Counted from the stretch's first letter, positions 41,518 through 52,173 are shown. The stretch is DNA of 64,000 bases from JBCBKP01 sp038521625 (GCA_038521625.1 JBCBKP010000016.1:1-64000); one strand, 5' to 3'. Translations and numbers: made by a program. Notes: generated from the sequence alone by a model not told the origin.

Positions 41518-42852
41518 TCAGTTCGTGGGGCAGCCCGCGAAGAACAGGCCAACGAACGCGTTCACATCGGCCTGGCTCACGATGTCGATCGGGCCGGCCA
41601 GCGCGGCGACACGCGAGTCACCCGCGAAGAACAGATCCACGAACTCGCTCACGTCCGCCTGGCTGATGACGCCGAACGGCGCCGCGACGTCCGCCGCGCT
41701 GCACGACGCCGGCCGCGGTGTCGCCTCGATGACCGCGACGGACCCGAATCGGCTCCCGTCGTCGTATCTGGCGACGAAGTAGACCTTCCCGTTCGGACCC
41801 CATTGGGCGCTGTCTTCCAGCATCTCGAGAAGTCGGAAGCCGTCGACCATCTGATCGGGCAGCGCCACCGGCCCGTTCGGTGTGAAGAATCCCGATCGGC
41901 GCCCGAGGCTGCTCAGGTCCGAGGCGAACACGACGTCACCGGATTCGTCGAGCGCGGTGAACTGGTTGATCTCCGCGAGATCAGTCACACCAGGCAGCGG
42001 CTCGCCATCAGAGATGACGATGCCGCCGGGCTTGGCGATCGAGAAGACGTTGTCGAAGCTGGCGGCGAACGTGTAGTCGCCCGAGTCGTTGACCGCGACC
42101 TCGGCGTTGTTCAGCCCGGTCACGACCTGACCGGTCGGGCCCACGCGGTCGTTGACGACCTCGAGCCCGGTCGACGACGCGAGGGCGTTGGTGCCCGGGG
42201 CGATCACGACATGGACCTGCCAGTACCCGCTCGAATTGATGTCGAAGTTCTCGTTGGCACCGCCCGAACCGACGACCGCCACCGTCTCGCCGTCGATCTG
42301 CTCGCCCGCCTTCAGCAGGATCTCGCTCTGGTTGAAGAGCACGGTCCTGCCGTCGGTGAGTGCGCCCGTCGCGTAGAGCAGCCCGTCGTCCGCGAGCTCG
42401 AATCCGCCCAGGTCCGCGCCGCTCAGCGTCTCGCCGTCGAGCTGCTTCCCGGGCATGCCCAGCAGCCCGACGCCGGAGATGTAGTGATCGTTATCGTTAC
42501 CGAAGTTCGGCCCGAACACCGCCACCGCGTACGTGCCGCTGTTGTTGAGCTGCACCGTAGACCAATTGAAGCCGCTCGTGATCGTGACGCCCTCGGGCGT
42601 CGGCACGCCGTCGCGGAGCAGCACGCCCGTCCGAGACCAGAGCGTGCCGCCAGCCGACGTGGCACCGGCGATCACGATCTCATCCCGGTCGTTGATGTCG
42701 AAGCCACCGACGCTGGTCACCTGCTCGCCGAGGAACATCTGCCCCTCGCGAAGCACGATCGAGAGGTCGTACCCGTTCTGACCCAGAGCCCCGGCGCTGC
42801 CAAGCCCGAGAACGCCCGCCGCGGCCATGAGCCGCAAGTTGTTGCCCAGCAT
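41518..42852 (-). CDS. Secreted GC-type dockerin-anchored protein
   Basis: This is a 444-residue protein with signal peptide LMAAAGVLGLGSAGALGQ; GAGGAG eight bases upstream fixes the start at 42852. The body has repeated strand-turn units of the form 'F-D-I-N-x-x-D-E-I-V' (GGFDINDRDEIVIAG, VQLNNSGTYAVAVFG, EVAVNDSGDYTFAAS, TALDESGDVVFAS), like the beta-propeller-like choice-of-anchor proteins of planctomycetes. The C-terminus holds a paired dockerin: ADVAAPFGVISQADVSEFVD and IVSQADVNAFVGLFFAGCP, with a Cys at each end. It is probably surface- or scaffold-attached. A strong terminator follows. Confidence 0.75.
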   Translation of the reverse strand: MLGNNLRLMAAAGVLGLGSAGALGQNGYDLSIVLREGQMFLGEQVTSVGGFDINDRDEIVIAGATSAGGTLWSRTGVLLRDGVPTPEGVTITSGFNWSTVQLNNSGTYAVAVFGPNFGNDNDHYISGVGLLGMPGKQLDGETLSGADLGGFELADDGLLYATGALTDGRTVLFNQSEILLKAGEQIDGETVAVVGSGGANENFDINSSGYWQVHVVIAPGTNALASSTGLEVVNDRVGPTGQVVTGLNNAEVAVNDSGDYTFAASFDNVFSIAKPGGIVISDGEPLPGVTDLAEINQFTALDESGDVVFASDLSSLGRRSGFFTPNGPVALPDQMVDGFRLLEMLEDSAQWGPNGKVYFVARYDDGSRFGSVAVIEATPRPASCSAADVAAPFGVISQADVSEFVDLFFAGDSRVAALAGPIDIVSQADVNAFVGLFFAGCPTN

Positions 42853-43274
42853 CGATCTGCTCCTCGGTTCGTGATCCGTCTGATGCCGCCGCGCGCGGGC
42901 TCCAGCCCGTTGCCGCCGCGTGATCAGCCGCAGAAACAGCCGCGGGCCCGACACCACATCGCGACTTTTTTTGCGCGGCGTCGATCCCACGGATCCGCTC
43001 GCCCCGGGGGGCCGCCGTCACGATGCTGCGCCGTCCCGCGCAGTTCTCGGCCGCCCTGGGCGCAATCGGACCTAGGAGCCCGGCCCAACTCTCGAGTGCT
43101 GGCGAGATCGAGCCCGCGCGCTCGATAGGGTCCCTCGCCGGCGGCGAGCGGTGGTGGGGCCGAGCACGGCCCAACTCGTTGCCGGCTGGTGGGATGGAGC
43201 CCGCCCGTTCACGGACCAAGGAGGGCAGGCGCCCAGGAGAGGCGCCAGCCGTCTGTCGCGCGGGAGCACCTGCC
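42853..43274. other. Intergenic region with an imperfect 44-base repeat
   Basis: These 422 bases separate the divergent dockerin and cobalamin-domain genes. The left part holds the dockerin gene leader. On the plus strand a unit beginning CGGCCCAACTC and ending GAGCCCGC is present at 43081-43124 and again, imperfectly, at 43167-43210, with a CTCGCCGGCGGCGAG hairpin between. No RNA gene was recognised. The cobalamin-domain ribosome-binding site GGGAG (43262-43266) lies at the right end. Confidence 0.45.
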
Positions 43275-43979
43275 GTGGCTGACGACATCGTTCTGCAATC
43301 GTTCTTCGAAGCACTGATCGACGGCGACCGGGCCCGCGCCCGCGTCATCATCCAGGACCGCCAAGGCCAGGGCGTCAGCCCCGCCGAGATGATCACCGAG
43401 CTGTTCTGGCCGGCCTACGAGCTGGTCGACCGGATGCACCGCGAGGACAGGCTGACCAACCTCAGCGCCAACATCGCCACGCGACTGCTCCGCGTCCTGC
43501 TCGACCGCAACGCCGCCGAGGCCACGAACCAGGCCAGGGACGGACGCTCGATCTTCGCGGCCTGCGGCCCGACCGAGACCGACGAGATGGGCGCCCAGAT
43601 GGCCGTCGACCTGATCGAGGCCACCGGCAACCCCGTCGTCTTCGCGGGCGGCGGCGTCGCCACCGAGGAGATCCTCGAGCGCGTCCACGAGACCCGCCCC
43701 GACGTCCTGCTGCTATTCTGCGTCGCCCCCAGCGATCTCCCGCACATCCGCCAGCTCATCGACCGGCTCCACGAGATCGGCGCCTGCCCGAACACCCAGA
43801 TCGTCGTCGGCGGCGGGGTCTTCAACCGCGCCGAGGGCCTCGCCGAGGAGATCGGCGCCGACCTCTGGGCCGAGGACCCGCTCGAGGTCGTCGAGCTCGT
43901 GACCTACGAGGCCGAGCACCGCGCCCCCGCCGACCAGCGGACCGTCGGCCGGACCCGGCGCACCCGTACCGCCGCCTGA
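43275..43979 (+). CDS. Cobalamin-binding-domain-like protein lacking the cobalt-ligand His
   Basis: This is a 234-residue protein with the two-domain layout of B12 sensors. A four-helix cap (residues 1-85: ELFWPAYELVDRMHREDRLT, NIATRLLRVLL) precedes a Rossmann-like domain (VVFAGGGVATEEILERVHET, VLLLFCVAPSDLPHIRQLID, IVVGGGVFNRAEGLAEEIGA). The S-x-L and G-G motifs of B12 binding are present (APSDL, VGGG). However, the D-x-H-x-x-G motif is replaced by ETDEMG, so the base-off/His-on ligand is absent, and the cap lacks the E-H pair of CarH. It may bind another ligand or cobalamin differently. The GTG start has GGGAG eight bases upstream. Confidence 0.7.
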   Translation: MADDIVLQSFFEALIDGDRARARVIIQDRQGQGVSPAEMITELFWPAYELVDRMHREDRLTNLSANIATRLLRVLLDRNAAEATNQARDGRSIFAACGPTETDEMGAQMAVDLIEATGNPVVFAGGGVATEEILERVHETRPDVLLLFCVAPSDLPHIRQLIDRLHEIGACPNTQIVVGGGVFNRAEGLAEEIGADLWAEDPLEVVELVTYEAEHRAPADQRTVGRTRRTRTAA

Positions 43980-44008
43980 TCGGAATCTGGAAGGGTGCTC
44001 GCGAACGG

Positions 44009-44055
44009 GGGCCGACGCTGCGGATCGCACCGCGGCGTCGGCCCGCTTCTTGTCC
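44009..44055 (+). terminator. Probable terminator after the cobalamin-domain gene
   Basis: A ten-base-pair stem GGGCCGACGC/GCGTCGGCCC (44009-44018, 44035-44044) with a 16-base loop that can itself pair partly is followed by GCTTCTTGTCC. It lies 30 bases after the stop codon and before the sigma factor operon. Confidence 0.6.
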
Positions 44056-44137
44056 AGATCCGCGCGATCCGTGCAACTGCGACCCGAGTCGGCGAGTAAG
44101 CTCCACTGGCGGGTTTCCGCCGCGGGTATCGAGCGCC

Positions 44138-44767
44138 ATGACCAGAGCCGAAGAGCGAGCACTGATCGAGCGAGCCATCGCGGGCGACCGCGACGCGGCC
44201 GCCGCGTGCATCCGGGCGCACGAGCGGGGCCTTTACGCCTACATCCTCAGGATGTGCGGCCGGCCCGAGACCGCCGAGGACATCTGTCAAGAGGCGTTTG
44301 TTCGGGTCATCACCCACCTCGATCGCTTCGACTTCAAGTACCGCTTCAGCACCTGGCTCTTCACGATCGCCAAGCGGCTGTACCTCAACCACGCCCAGAA
44401 GATGCGCCCCAGCAGCGACAGCGACCTGGTCGGCGGCTGGGACGGCGATTCGGACATGCCCTGGGAGGGCGCCGCGTCGAGCGAGCAGGGCGACGTCGCG
44501 CGGGTCGCGCTCCGACGCGCCCTCCAGAAGATGTCGGACGAGCAGCGCGAGGTCCTCGTGCTGTTCCATCAGCAGGAATGGCCGATCGCCCTGATCGCGC
44601 AGCATCTGGGCATGCCGCAGGGCACGGTGAAGAGTCACCTGCACCGCGGCCGCCGGAAGCTCAAGGCCCTGCTCGAGCGCGAGGAGCGCAGGCTCCTTGA
44701 GGCCAGCGGGTACGCGGTCGCGACCGGCGCCGGCCCGTTTGTCTCTCAGAGCGAGACAGGAGCGTAA
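44138..44767 (+). CDS. ECF-type RNA polymerase sigma factor
   Basis: This is a 209-residue sigma-70 family protein of the extracytoplasmic function group. Region 2 is ACIRAHERGLYAYILRMCGR then AEDICQEAFVRVITHLDRFD and YRFSTWLFTIAKRLYLNH. Region 4 is LQKMSDEQREVLVLFHQQEW, IALIAQHLGMPQGTVKSHLH and RGRRKLKALL. The linker is short and acidic (SDSDLVGGWDGDSDMPWEG). A 30-residue tail follows region 4. It heads a three-gene cluster with a four-base gap to a membrane protein that would be its anti-sigma factor by position. Confidence 0.9.
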   Translation: MTRAEERALIERAIAGDRDAAAACIRAHERGLYAYILRMCGRPETAEDICQEAFVRVITHLDRFDFKYRFSTWLFTIAKRLYLNHAQKMRPSSDSDLVGGWDGDSDMPWEGAASSEQGDVARVALRRALQKMSDEQREVLVLFHQQEWPIALIAQHLGMPQGTVKSHLHRGRRKLKALLEREERRLLEASGYAVATGAGPFVSQSETGA

Positions 44768-44770
44768 GGC

Positions 44771-45637
44771 GTGGATCGAGACGTGAGATCAGCGCGGGAT
44801 TCTGGATCAAGCGGTGAGCGACCCGGGCAGGGCGATCGCCGACCGATCGGTCGGTCCCCCGAGGAGTTCGACCGCCTGGTGGACACGCTCCTCCGCGAGC
44901 AGCCCGAGCCACCGGCCGGCATGGCCGATCGCGTGCTCGCCGAGGTCGCGATCCGGCGCGGGTTCCTCGCCAAGCAGCAGCGCCGGCGTGTGCGCCTCGG
45001 CCGACTCGCGATGGCGGCGTCGCTCGTGCTGGCCGCCGGCGGCGTCTTCCTCGGGCACCGGATGGCGCCCGAGCTATTCGATCTCCAAGACCGTCCGACC
45101 CCCGTCGGCGATCTCGAGAACGCCCTCGCCGCGACCGCCAGCATGGCCGGCGCCACGCTCGCCGAGGCCGCGGGCACGCCAGACCGAGAGCCGCTCGTCG
45201 ATCCCGAGACGCTGGCCTACGTCGTCTCCTCGGGCGTCTCCGAGCCCGCGAGCGCCGTCGCCCTCTTCGACCGCGACGATCTCGCCGCCATAGACGACGC
45301 CCTCGCTCCGATCGACGAGCCCGCCGGTCAGCGCCGCGCCTTCGCGTACACCGGCTCCCTCGCGGGCTTCCAGGCCTTCGCGGCGGGCGAGCCCGCCCGG
45401 ATCGCGCCGGTCGAGATCGATGTCCGCCTGCCCGAGCCCGGCGTGATGGCCCAAGGTTTCTCCAGCTGGGGCTGGGCCGAGCCGACACGGGCGCTCGGCG
45501 GCGGGTTCGGCGTGAGCCTCGCGTCCTTCCGCGATCGCGAGACCACCGAGCTGCCGGCGTTCACGCCCTTCGTCGCCCCAGCAAGATCCGCGAGCTTCGC
45601 GCCGCCCGTGGTCGTCGACCTCGAACCGATCGACTAA
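44771..45637 (+). CDS. Membrane protein, positional anti-sigma factor candidate
   Basis: This is a 288-residue protein with a GTG start three bases after the sigma factor stop. The cytosolic N-terminus (1-75) includes a helical segment SPEEFDRLVDTLLREQPEPP and MADRVLAEVAIRRGFLAKQQ. One membrane helix follows (LAMAASLVLAAGGVFLGHRM). The extracytoplasmic part is rich in Ala, Pro and Asp, with no domain recognised. The zinc-type anti-sigma motif (H-x3-C-x2-C) is absent. Topology and gene order are those of an anti-sigma factor, so this is inference from context. Confidence 0.6.
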   Translation: MDRDVRSARDSGSSGERPGQGDRRPIGRSPEEFDRLVDTLLREQPEPPAGMADRVLAEVAIRRGFLAKQQRRRVRLGRLAMAASLVLAAGGVFLGHRMAPELFDLQDRPTPVGDLENALAATASMAGATLAEAAGTPDREPLVDPETLAYVVSSGVSEPASAVALFDRDDLAAIDDALAPIDEPAGQRRAFAYTGSLAGFQAFAAGEPARIAPVEIDVRLPEPGVMAQGFSSWGWAEPTRALGGGFGVSLASFRDRETTELPAFTPFVAPARSASFAPPVVVDLEPID

Positions 45638-45651
45638 CAGGCGTCGCTCCG

Positions 45652-47103
45652 ATGCCACCCCCGAGCCGAGTTCCGACGCGACCCATGAGTCCGATCACGG
45701 TCTGGACGATTCGTTCGCGCACCCTCCGGGCGTTCGTATTCACACTCGCGCTCGTCCTGAGCGCGGCATCGGTCCGCGCCGAACCGATCGATCGATCCGG
45801 CATCGCCGACCGCCTCGGGCTCGACGCCGGCGGTGTCGTCACGCTCGACATCGCATCGCCGACGCAACGGCTCGGTTCGATCGTCTGGCTCGGGGTGCAG
45901 AGCGTCCTCGTCGGCGAAGAGGCCGCTCGCGCCGCGAGCGACGCCTGGCGCACCGCCGCAAGCGAGCTCGACGGGGGGCAGGGACGCGCGCTCGACGCGC
46001 TGCTCGGAAACCGACTCGTCCTCCGCTTCGAGAACACCGACGTCGAGGGCGGGCCAGACGGTTGGGCATGGTCCGCCGCGTCGTGGGTCAGCCGCGAGAC
46101 CGCCAGCCGCCTGATCTCCGGGCTCTCCGCGATGCCGCGACGCGCGGTCGTCGGCTCGACGCTCTATTCCTTCGAACGCGGCCGCTACGTCATGACCTGG
46201 CTCAGCGGCGGGGCGCCCAACGGCTGGCTGCTCTTCGCGCCGGCCCCGGACGAGCCCGGGCTCGAGGCGCTCGCCCGCTTCGTCCTCGGGCGCGATCTCC
46301 AGCGCATCGATGGGCCGAGACCCGATCTCTGGCTCCGCGCCGTGGACAGCCGCGGGCACGAGACCCTGCTCCTCCGCGCCACCGCCGCCGCCGAAACCAA
46401 CGAGCTGAGGCTCGAGGGCCACCTCGCCGGCCTCGGCGCCGACTGCTCGATCTGGCCCGACGACCTCGAGACCGCCGCGATCGCCGATGTCCGCGGCGAG
46501 CTCTGGACGGGAAGACTCGGCGGCGTGATGGCCGGAACCAGCGCCGCCCTGCCCGTCGATCTCGTGGCCCTCGCCGGCGCCGCGGTCGGCCCGCGGCCCG
46601 GCCGCCTCGTCGTCCGAGCCGATCCGGAGGGCGGCGTTATCGCCGCGCTGCGGTTCGAATCGGACGACCTCGCCGCGCTCGACGCGACGATCGGCGCCGC
46701 GTTCGGCGCCCGCAGCGGGCGCGTCGGCGCGCTCCGCGGCGGGCTCTCCCGCGCCCGCCGGACCGCCGCGATCTCGTCGGTCCAGGGCGAGCCGGCCGGC
46801 GACGAACGCCTCCGCCTCTGGTGGGGCGAGGCCGGCCCCGGCCTGCTCGAGCTCGGGCTCGCCGTCGCGTGCGCCCCGCCCGAGTCCGCGGCCGCCGAAG
46901 CCGCAGCTCCCAAGCCCGACGACTGGTCCTGCGCCGGCTGGATCCGCCCCGACGAGCTGTCCCGTCTCAGCGCCGGCGGGGCCGCCGACCCCGTGCTCGC
47001 GGCCGTGAGCGGCCTGCGATACCAGACGCGGCGCGACGCGGCCGGCGACCGGGTCTTCGAGGCCACCGTCCGTCTCGGCCCACCGGCTTCGATCGGGCGC
47101 TGA
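45652..47103 (+). CDS. Exported protein, function unknown
   Basis: This is a 483-residue protein with a signal peptide (LRAFVFTLALVLSAASVRAE). A shorter start at 45685 (ATG, 11 codons in) would give a more normal leader. The mature part is one long alpha/beta region with patterns such as LVLRFENTDVEGG, YVMTWLSGGAPNGWLLFAPA, LWLRAVDSRGHETLLLRATA and LVVRADPEGGVIAALRFESD. This resembles planctomycete proteins with repeated two-layer domains of the DUF3352 kind, but no family is confidently assigned. It follows the sigma/anti-sigma pair by 14 bases and probably belongs to that operon. Confidence 0.6.
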   Translation: MPPPSRVPTRPMSPITVWTIRSRTLRAFVFTLALVLSAASVRAEPIDRSGIADRLGLDAGGVVTLDIASPTQRLGSIVWLGVQSVLVGEEAARAASDAWRTAASELDGGQGRALDALLGNRLVLRFENTDVEGGPDGWAWSAASWVSRETASRLISGLSAMPRRAVVGSTLYSFERGRYVMTWLSGGAPNGWLLFAPAPDEPGLEALARFVLGRDLQRIDGPRPDLWLRAVDSRGHETLLLRATAAAETNELRLEGHLAGLGADCSIWPDDLETAAIADVRGELWTGRLGGVMAGTSAALPVDLVALAGAAVGPRPGRLVVRADPEGGVIAALRFESDDLAALDATIGAAFGARSGRVGALRGGLSRARRTAAISSVQGEPAGDERLRLWWGEAGPGLLELGLAVACAPPESAAAEAAAPKPDDWSCAGWIRPDELSRLSAGGAADPVLAAVSGLRYQTRRDAAGDRVFEATVRLGPPASIGR

Positions 47104-47165
47104 CCCCGCTCTACGATCCCCCGGCCCGGCTCTGCATCGAACCACCGAGGCCCCAGGGAGCGCAG

Positions 47166-49102
<1,937 letters not shown>

Positions 49103-49106
<4 letters not shown>

Positions 49107-49240
49107 GCACGGGGGGCGGCTCCGCGACGCGTGACCGCGAAGACCGCCTCCGGCTGCTCGAGAACACCTGCTTCGGCTGCGGCTACGACCTGACCGGCCT
49201 GACCGACGACGTCTGCCCCGAATGCGGACGGACCACGTAA
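49103..49240 (+). CDS. 45-residue zinc ribbon protein coupled to typA
   Basis: This gene is short and easy to miss. The GTG start overlaps the typA stop (GTGA). It encodes 45 residues: about 21 charged residues, then CFGCGYDLTGLTDDVCPECG, a complete C-x-x-C...C-x-x-C ribbon, and a five-residue end. The C-x-x-C-G-Y-D-L-x-G-L...C-P-E-C-G pattern recurs in many planctomycete proteins, normally fused to membrane segments. Here it stands alone. The exact translational coupling and the intact ribbon argue that it is real; the function is unknown. Confidence 0.65.
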
Positions 49241-49376
49241 GGCAGCCGGGTCGACTGCCGGCCCGGCCCGCGGTCCATCACTCTGAAACAGCCGCCCCCG
49301 TCTCCGAACGATTCGTCTGGAAGTCTGCGCGCACCATCGATCGACCCGGTGGCGATCCCGCGGAAGTGAGGGACCA

Positions 49377-49967
49377 GTGATCACGCTGGAAGAGAGGCGA
49401 CGACTCGTTCGACTCGCGGTTCGCCGCCGCGATTGCTGGTGGAGCATGGCCGCGCTTCCGTTTCTCGCTCCGGCCGCGTTGGTCTGGGCGTTCATCGCGA
49501 CTCTCGCGATGCGAACCCAGCCGCACACCGGGCTCGTCAACGCCATCGTCCTGATGCCCCTCATCCTGATCTGCTACGGCTTGCCGTTTCTGACGTCACG
49601 ATGGACGTGGGAGCTCCGAGGTGAGGCGCTCCGCTGGCTCGAGATCCTCACGTACGTGTGCCTCTCGCTCTCGGTCCTTGCGATGCTCAGCGGCCCGGGG
49701 AGCGTGGGCGCTGCCGTGATCGTTGTGGGCTTGGCCGGGGCGTTCGTGCTCTGGATGTGCTGGTTCGGCCGATCTGAGGCTGTGTTCTTGCGCATGATCC
49801 CTGCGGATGTCGCGGTTCCTCGATTTGCGAGCCGCCAGACGCTCGAAGAGGTACTTCTTCACGCCGCATGCCGGAGCTGTGGGGCGAGCCTTCCGAGCAG
49901 CAACGAGACTGCGTGCTACGAATGCGGGAAGCGATTCCCCACCGCGGCGGGCGGGGATTCTCGATGA
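49377..49967 (+). CDS. Membrane protein with C-terminal zinc ribbon
   Basis: This is a 196-residue protein starting at GTG. Four membrane segments are visible (SMAALPFLAPAALVWAFIAT, AIVLMPLILICYGLPFL, LEILTYVCLSLSVLAML, AAVIVVGLAGAFVLWMCW). The C-terminal tail carries a zinc ribbon CRSCGASL...CYECGKRF. No family is recognised beyond the ribbon. Its end overlaps the end of the convergent gene at 49916 by 52 bases, one of the longest overlaps in the window; both frames look real. Confidence 0.7.
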   Translation: MITLEERRRLVRLAVRRRDCWWSMAALPFLAPAALVWAFIATLAMRTQPHTGLVNAIVLMPLILICYGLPFLTSRWTWELRGEALRWLEILTYVCLSLSVLAMLSGPGSVGAAVIVVGLAGAFVLWMCWFGRSEAVFLRMIPADVAVPRFASRQTLEEVLLHAACRSCGASLPSSNETACYECGKRFPTAAGGDSR

Positions 49968-50617
49968 CGCCGCGCCAACGCCCAAAGCGCACAGAGCCCG
50001 ATCGCAAGCGCCGTGATCAATAGCAGACCGACCGAGGTCACCGCCGTCGCCAGCAGCACATCGCCGGGATTCAGCCCCGCCTGCGAGCCGCGGAAGACCG
50101 CGCTCACGCTGGCGCCATACCCCCAGCCGACGCCGCCGAGTCCGACCGCGCCGCCGACCGCCACACCGCCAAGCGCAAACCCGCCGGACGCCGCGATCCC
50201 GCCGTTGGCCAGCAGCAGCCCGCCCGTGAGCCCGCCGAACGAGAACACGCCGAAGCTGAATCCGCCGAGCGCGATCACGCCGCGCGCAACGCCCCCAAAC
50301 GCCACCACGCCCATCGCGTCGTCGCCCATCGCGATGAACGCGCGCGCCCTGCCCGGCTTGCCGTCCGCCCCGGGCCCGTTGGCGATCTGCCACAGCGGCA
50401 TCCCGAAGATCATCGTCTTCGACGTCTTCCGCCGGACCGGCGACCCCGCCGAGCCCTCCGGCCAACGCAGAACCTCGACGATCGGCTTGCCGCACTCGGG
50501 ACACTTGCTCGATTCGGTCGCCCCCGCCAGGATGTAGCCGCAGTGCACGCAGAAAGGCTGCGGCTGGCCGAGCTCGTCGAAGGCGTCCGCCGGTGCCGGG
50601 GCTGTCGACTCTGGCAT
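49916..50617 (-). CDS. Zinc ribbon protein with glycine-rich solenoid repeats
   Basis: This is a 233-residue protein. A zinc ribbon (FCVHCGYILAGATESSKCPE, then CG) opens it. From about residue 92 to 165 it has a regular repeat of roughly 5-7 residues rich in Gly, Phe and Ala (GVVAFGGVARGVIALGGFSF, GVFSFGGLTGGLLLANGG), which should form a flat glycine-rich solenoid or membrane-inserted sheet. A final membrane helix (LLATAVTSVGLLLITALAIG) and a basic end follow. Start 50617 is chosen because an earlier GTG would overlap the divergent gene. The function is unknown. Confidence 0.7.
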   Translation of the reverse strand: MPESTAPAPADAFDELGQPQPFCVHCGYILAGATESSKCPECGKPIVEVLRWPEGSAGSPVRRKTSKTMIFGMPLWQIANGPGADGKPGRARAFIAMGDDAMGVVAFGGVARGVIALGGFSFGVFSFGGLTGGLLLANGGIAASGGFALGGVAVGGAVGLGGVGWGYGASVSAVFRGSQAGLNPGDVLLATAVTSVGLLLITALAIGLCALWALARRHRESPPAAVGNRFPHS

Positions 50618-50620
50618 CCG

Positions 50621-50631
50621 GGTACTGTACC
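50621..50631. promoter_or_regulatory. Palindrome between divergent starts
   Basis: GGTACTGTACC is an 11-base perfect palindrome centred in the 17-base gap between the start codons at 50617 (minus) and 50635 (plus). With so little space, one bound regulator would affect both genes. It may also be a chance occurrence. Confidence 0.35.
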
Positions 50632-50634
50632 GCG

Positions 50635-52173
50635 ATGGGCCCACTGCGCCGCCGAGTCGCGAGGCAACGCCACTGGCTGCTGCCCGCGCTCACGGTCGTC
50701 GGGCTCGGCCTGATCCGCCTGCGCTGGGGCGACTTCGAGACCGACACCTCGCTCTACGCCGGCGTCGCCTGGCAGATGGTCGAGACCGGCTCGTTCTGGA
50801 CGCCGATGGCCGGCGACCTGCCGTACTTCAACAAGCCGCCGCTCGTCCTCTGGTTCCACGCCGCCTGCTTCTGGCTGCTCGGCCCGGTCCTCGGCCTCTA
50901 CGAGGGGGCGCCGCCGTTCTGGGCGATCCGCCTGCCCGTCATCGCCCAGGCCGCCGCCGCGGTCTCCGTCTCGGCGATCGCCGTCCGCCGGCTCGCCGGC
51001 GCCAAGGCCGGGCTGCTCACAGGTCTGATCCTCGCCGCGTCGTTCGAGATCTTCATCCACCTCAACCGCGCCATCATGGACTACGCCGTGATGGGGCTGA
51101 TGATGGCCTCGGTCTGGGCGATCGCACGCGCCGAATCCTCAGCCAAGCCGGGCGCCTGGTCCACGCTCGCCGGCCTTCCCCTCGGCCTCGCGCTGCTCTG
51201 CAAGCCGTTCTTCGCGCTCGGCCTGATCCCGATCATGGCGCTCTGGCTCGCGCTGGTCGGGCGTGCACGCCGGGTCTTCTGGCTGGGCGCCACCACACTC
51301 GTCGCGATCGCCGTGGCGCTCCCCTGGCACGCCTCGATGGTCTCGATCTGGAGCTGGACCTTCCGCCGGCGCTACTTCGGCACCGAGACGCTGCAGCGCG
51401 CCACCGCCGACGCCGGCTTCGGCACCGACCACCCCTGGTGGGCCCACTTCGAGACCATCGGCGTCCGCTTCCTGCCCTGGACCGTCCCGCTCGCCTTCGG
51501 GCTGCTCTGGATCGCGACCGGCCGCCCCCTCGGGCGCTCCCGCCACGCCGTGCTCTGGGCGCTCTGCTGGGCCGGCGTCTGGCTCGCCGCGCTCGCGTTC
51601 TTCCCCGAGAAGCGCCCGCGCTACATGATGCACGTCTGGCCGGCGCTCGCACTCATCGCCGCGATCTGGATCACCCGATGGGCGCCCGCCGGCATCCGCG
51701 GGCCCGGCACCCGCCGCCTCGTGCTCGTCCCACTCGCCGCGCTGCTCGTCGGCGCGGTCGGCCTGCTCCGGCAGGTCATCCCGCTCGACCCGCCGGCGCC
51801 CAAGTGGGCCAAGATCGCCGAACTCACGGCACGCGAGCCCGAGACCCCGCTCTACCACGGCACCCTCGCCCTCGAACGCTCCGCCCGCGTCTACCTCGCC
51901 GCCGGACGCTGGCCCAAGGCCATCTACGAGCAGGCGATCTACGGCGGCGCGCGCACCCCGCCGGAGAACGCGATCGTCATCTGGCACCGGGGCCGCCTGG
52001 CCGAGATCGGGATCGCCGAGGCCGACCCCTCGGTCGAGGCCCTGATCGGCGACTACGCGATCGTCCGCTGGGCCGAGCGCCACCGACTCGCCGCCGGCCT
52101 GACCGCCGAGACCGATCCCGGGCCCGGCCGACCGGCACCCGACCGCCAAGGATCGCCCGGGGAAGGTGGCTGA
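50635..52173 (+). CDS. ArnT/PMT-like membrane glycosyltransferase (GT39/83 type)
   Basis: This is a 512-residue polytopic protein. After the first membrane helix comes a loop WGDFETDTSLYAGVAWQMVE and GDLPYFNKPPLVLWFHAACF, which matches the first periplasmic loop of the ArnT family (acidic residues and the F-x-K-P-P-L motif). About ten more hydrophobic segments follow up to residue 390, then a soluble C-terminal domain. Such enzymes transfer a sugar from polyprenyl phosphate to lipid A or proteins. The acceptor here is unknown. Its start lies 17 bases from the divergent zinc ribbon gene. Confidence 0.8.
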   Translation: MGPLRRRVARQRHWLLPALTVVGLGLIRLRWGDFETDTSLYAGVAWQMVETGSFWTPMAGDLPYFNKPPLVLWFHAACFWLLGPVLGLYEGAPPFWAIRLPVIAQAAAAVSVSAIAVRRLAGAKAGLLTGLILAASFEIFIHLNRAIMDYAVMGLMMASVWAIARAESSAKPGAWSTLAGLPLGLALLCKPFFALGLIPIMALWLALVGRARRVFWLGATTLVAIAVALPWHASMVSIWSWTFRRRYFGTETLQRATADAGFGTDHPWWAHFETIGVRFLPWTVPLAFGLLWIATGRPLGRSRHAVLWALCWAGVWLAALAFFPEKRPRYMMHVWPALALIAAIWITRWAPAGIRGPGTRRLVLVPLAALLVGAVGLLRQVIPLDPPAPKWAKIAELTAREPETPLYHGTLALERSARVYLAAGRWPKAIYEQAIYGGARTPPENAIVIWHRGRLAEIGIAEADPSVEALIGDYAIVRWAERHRLAAGLTAETDPGPGRPAPDRQGSPGEGG

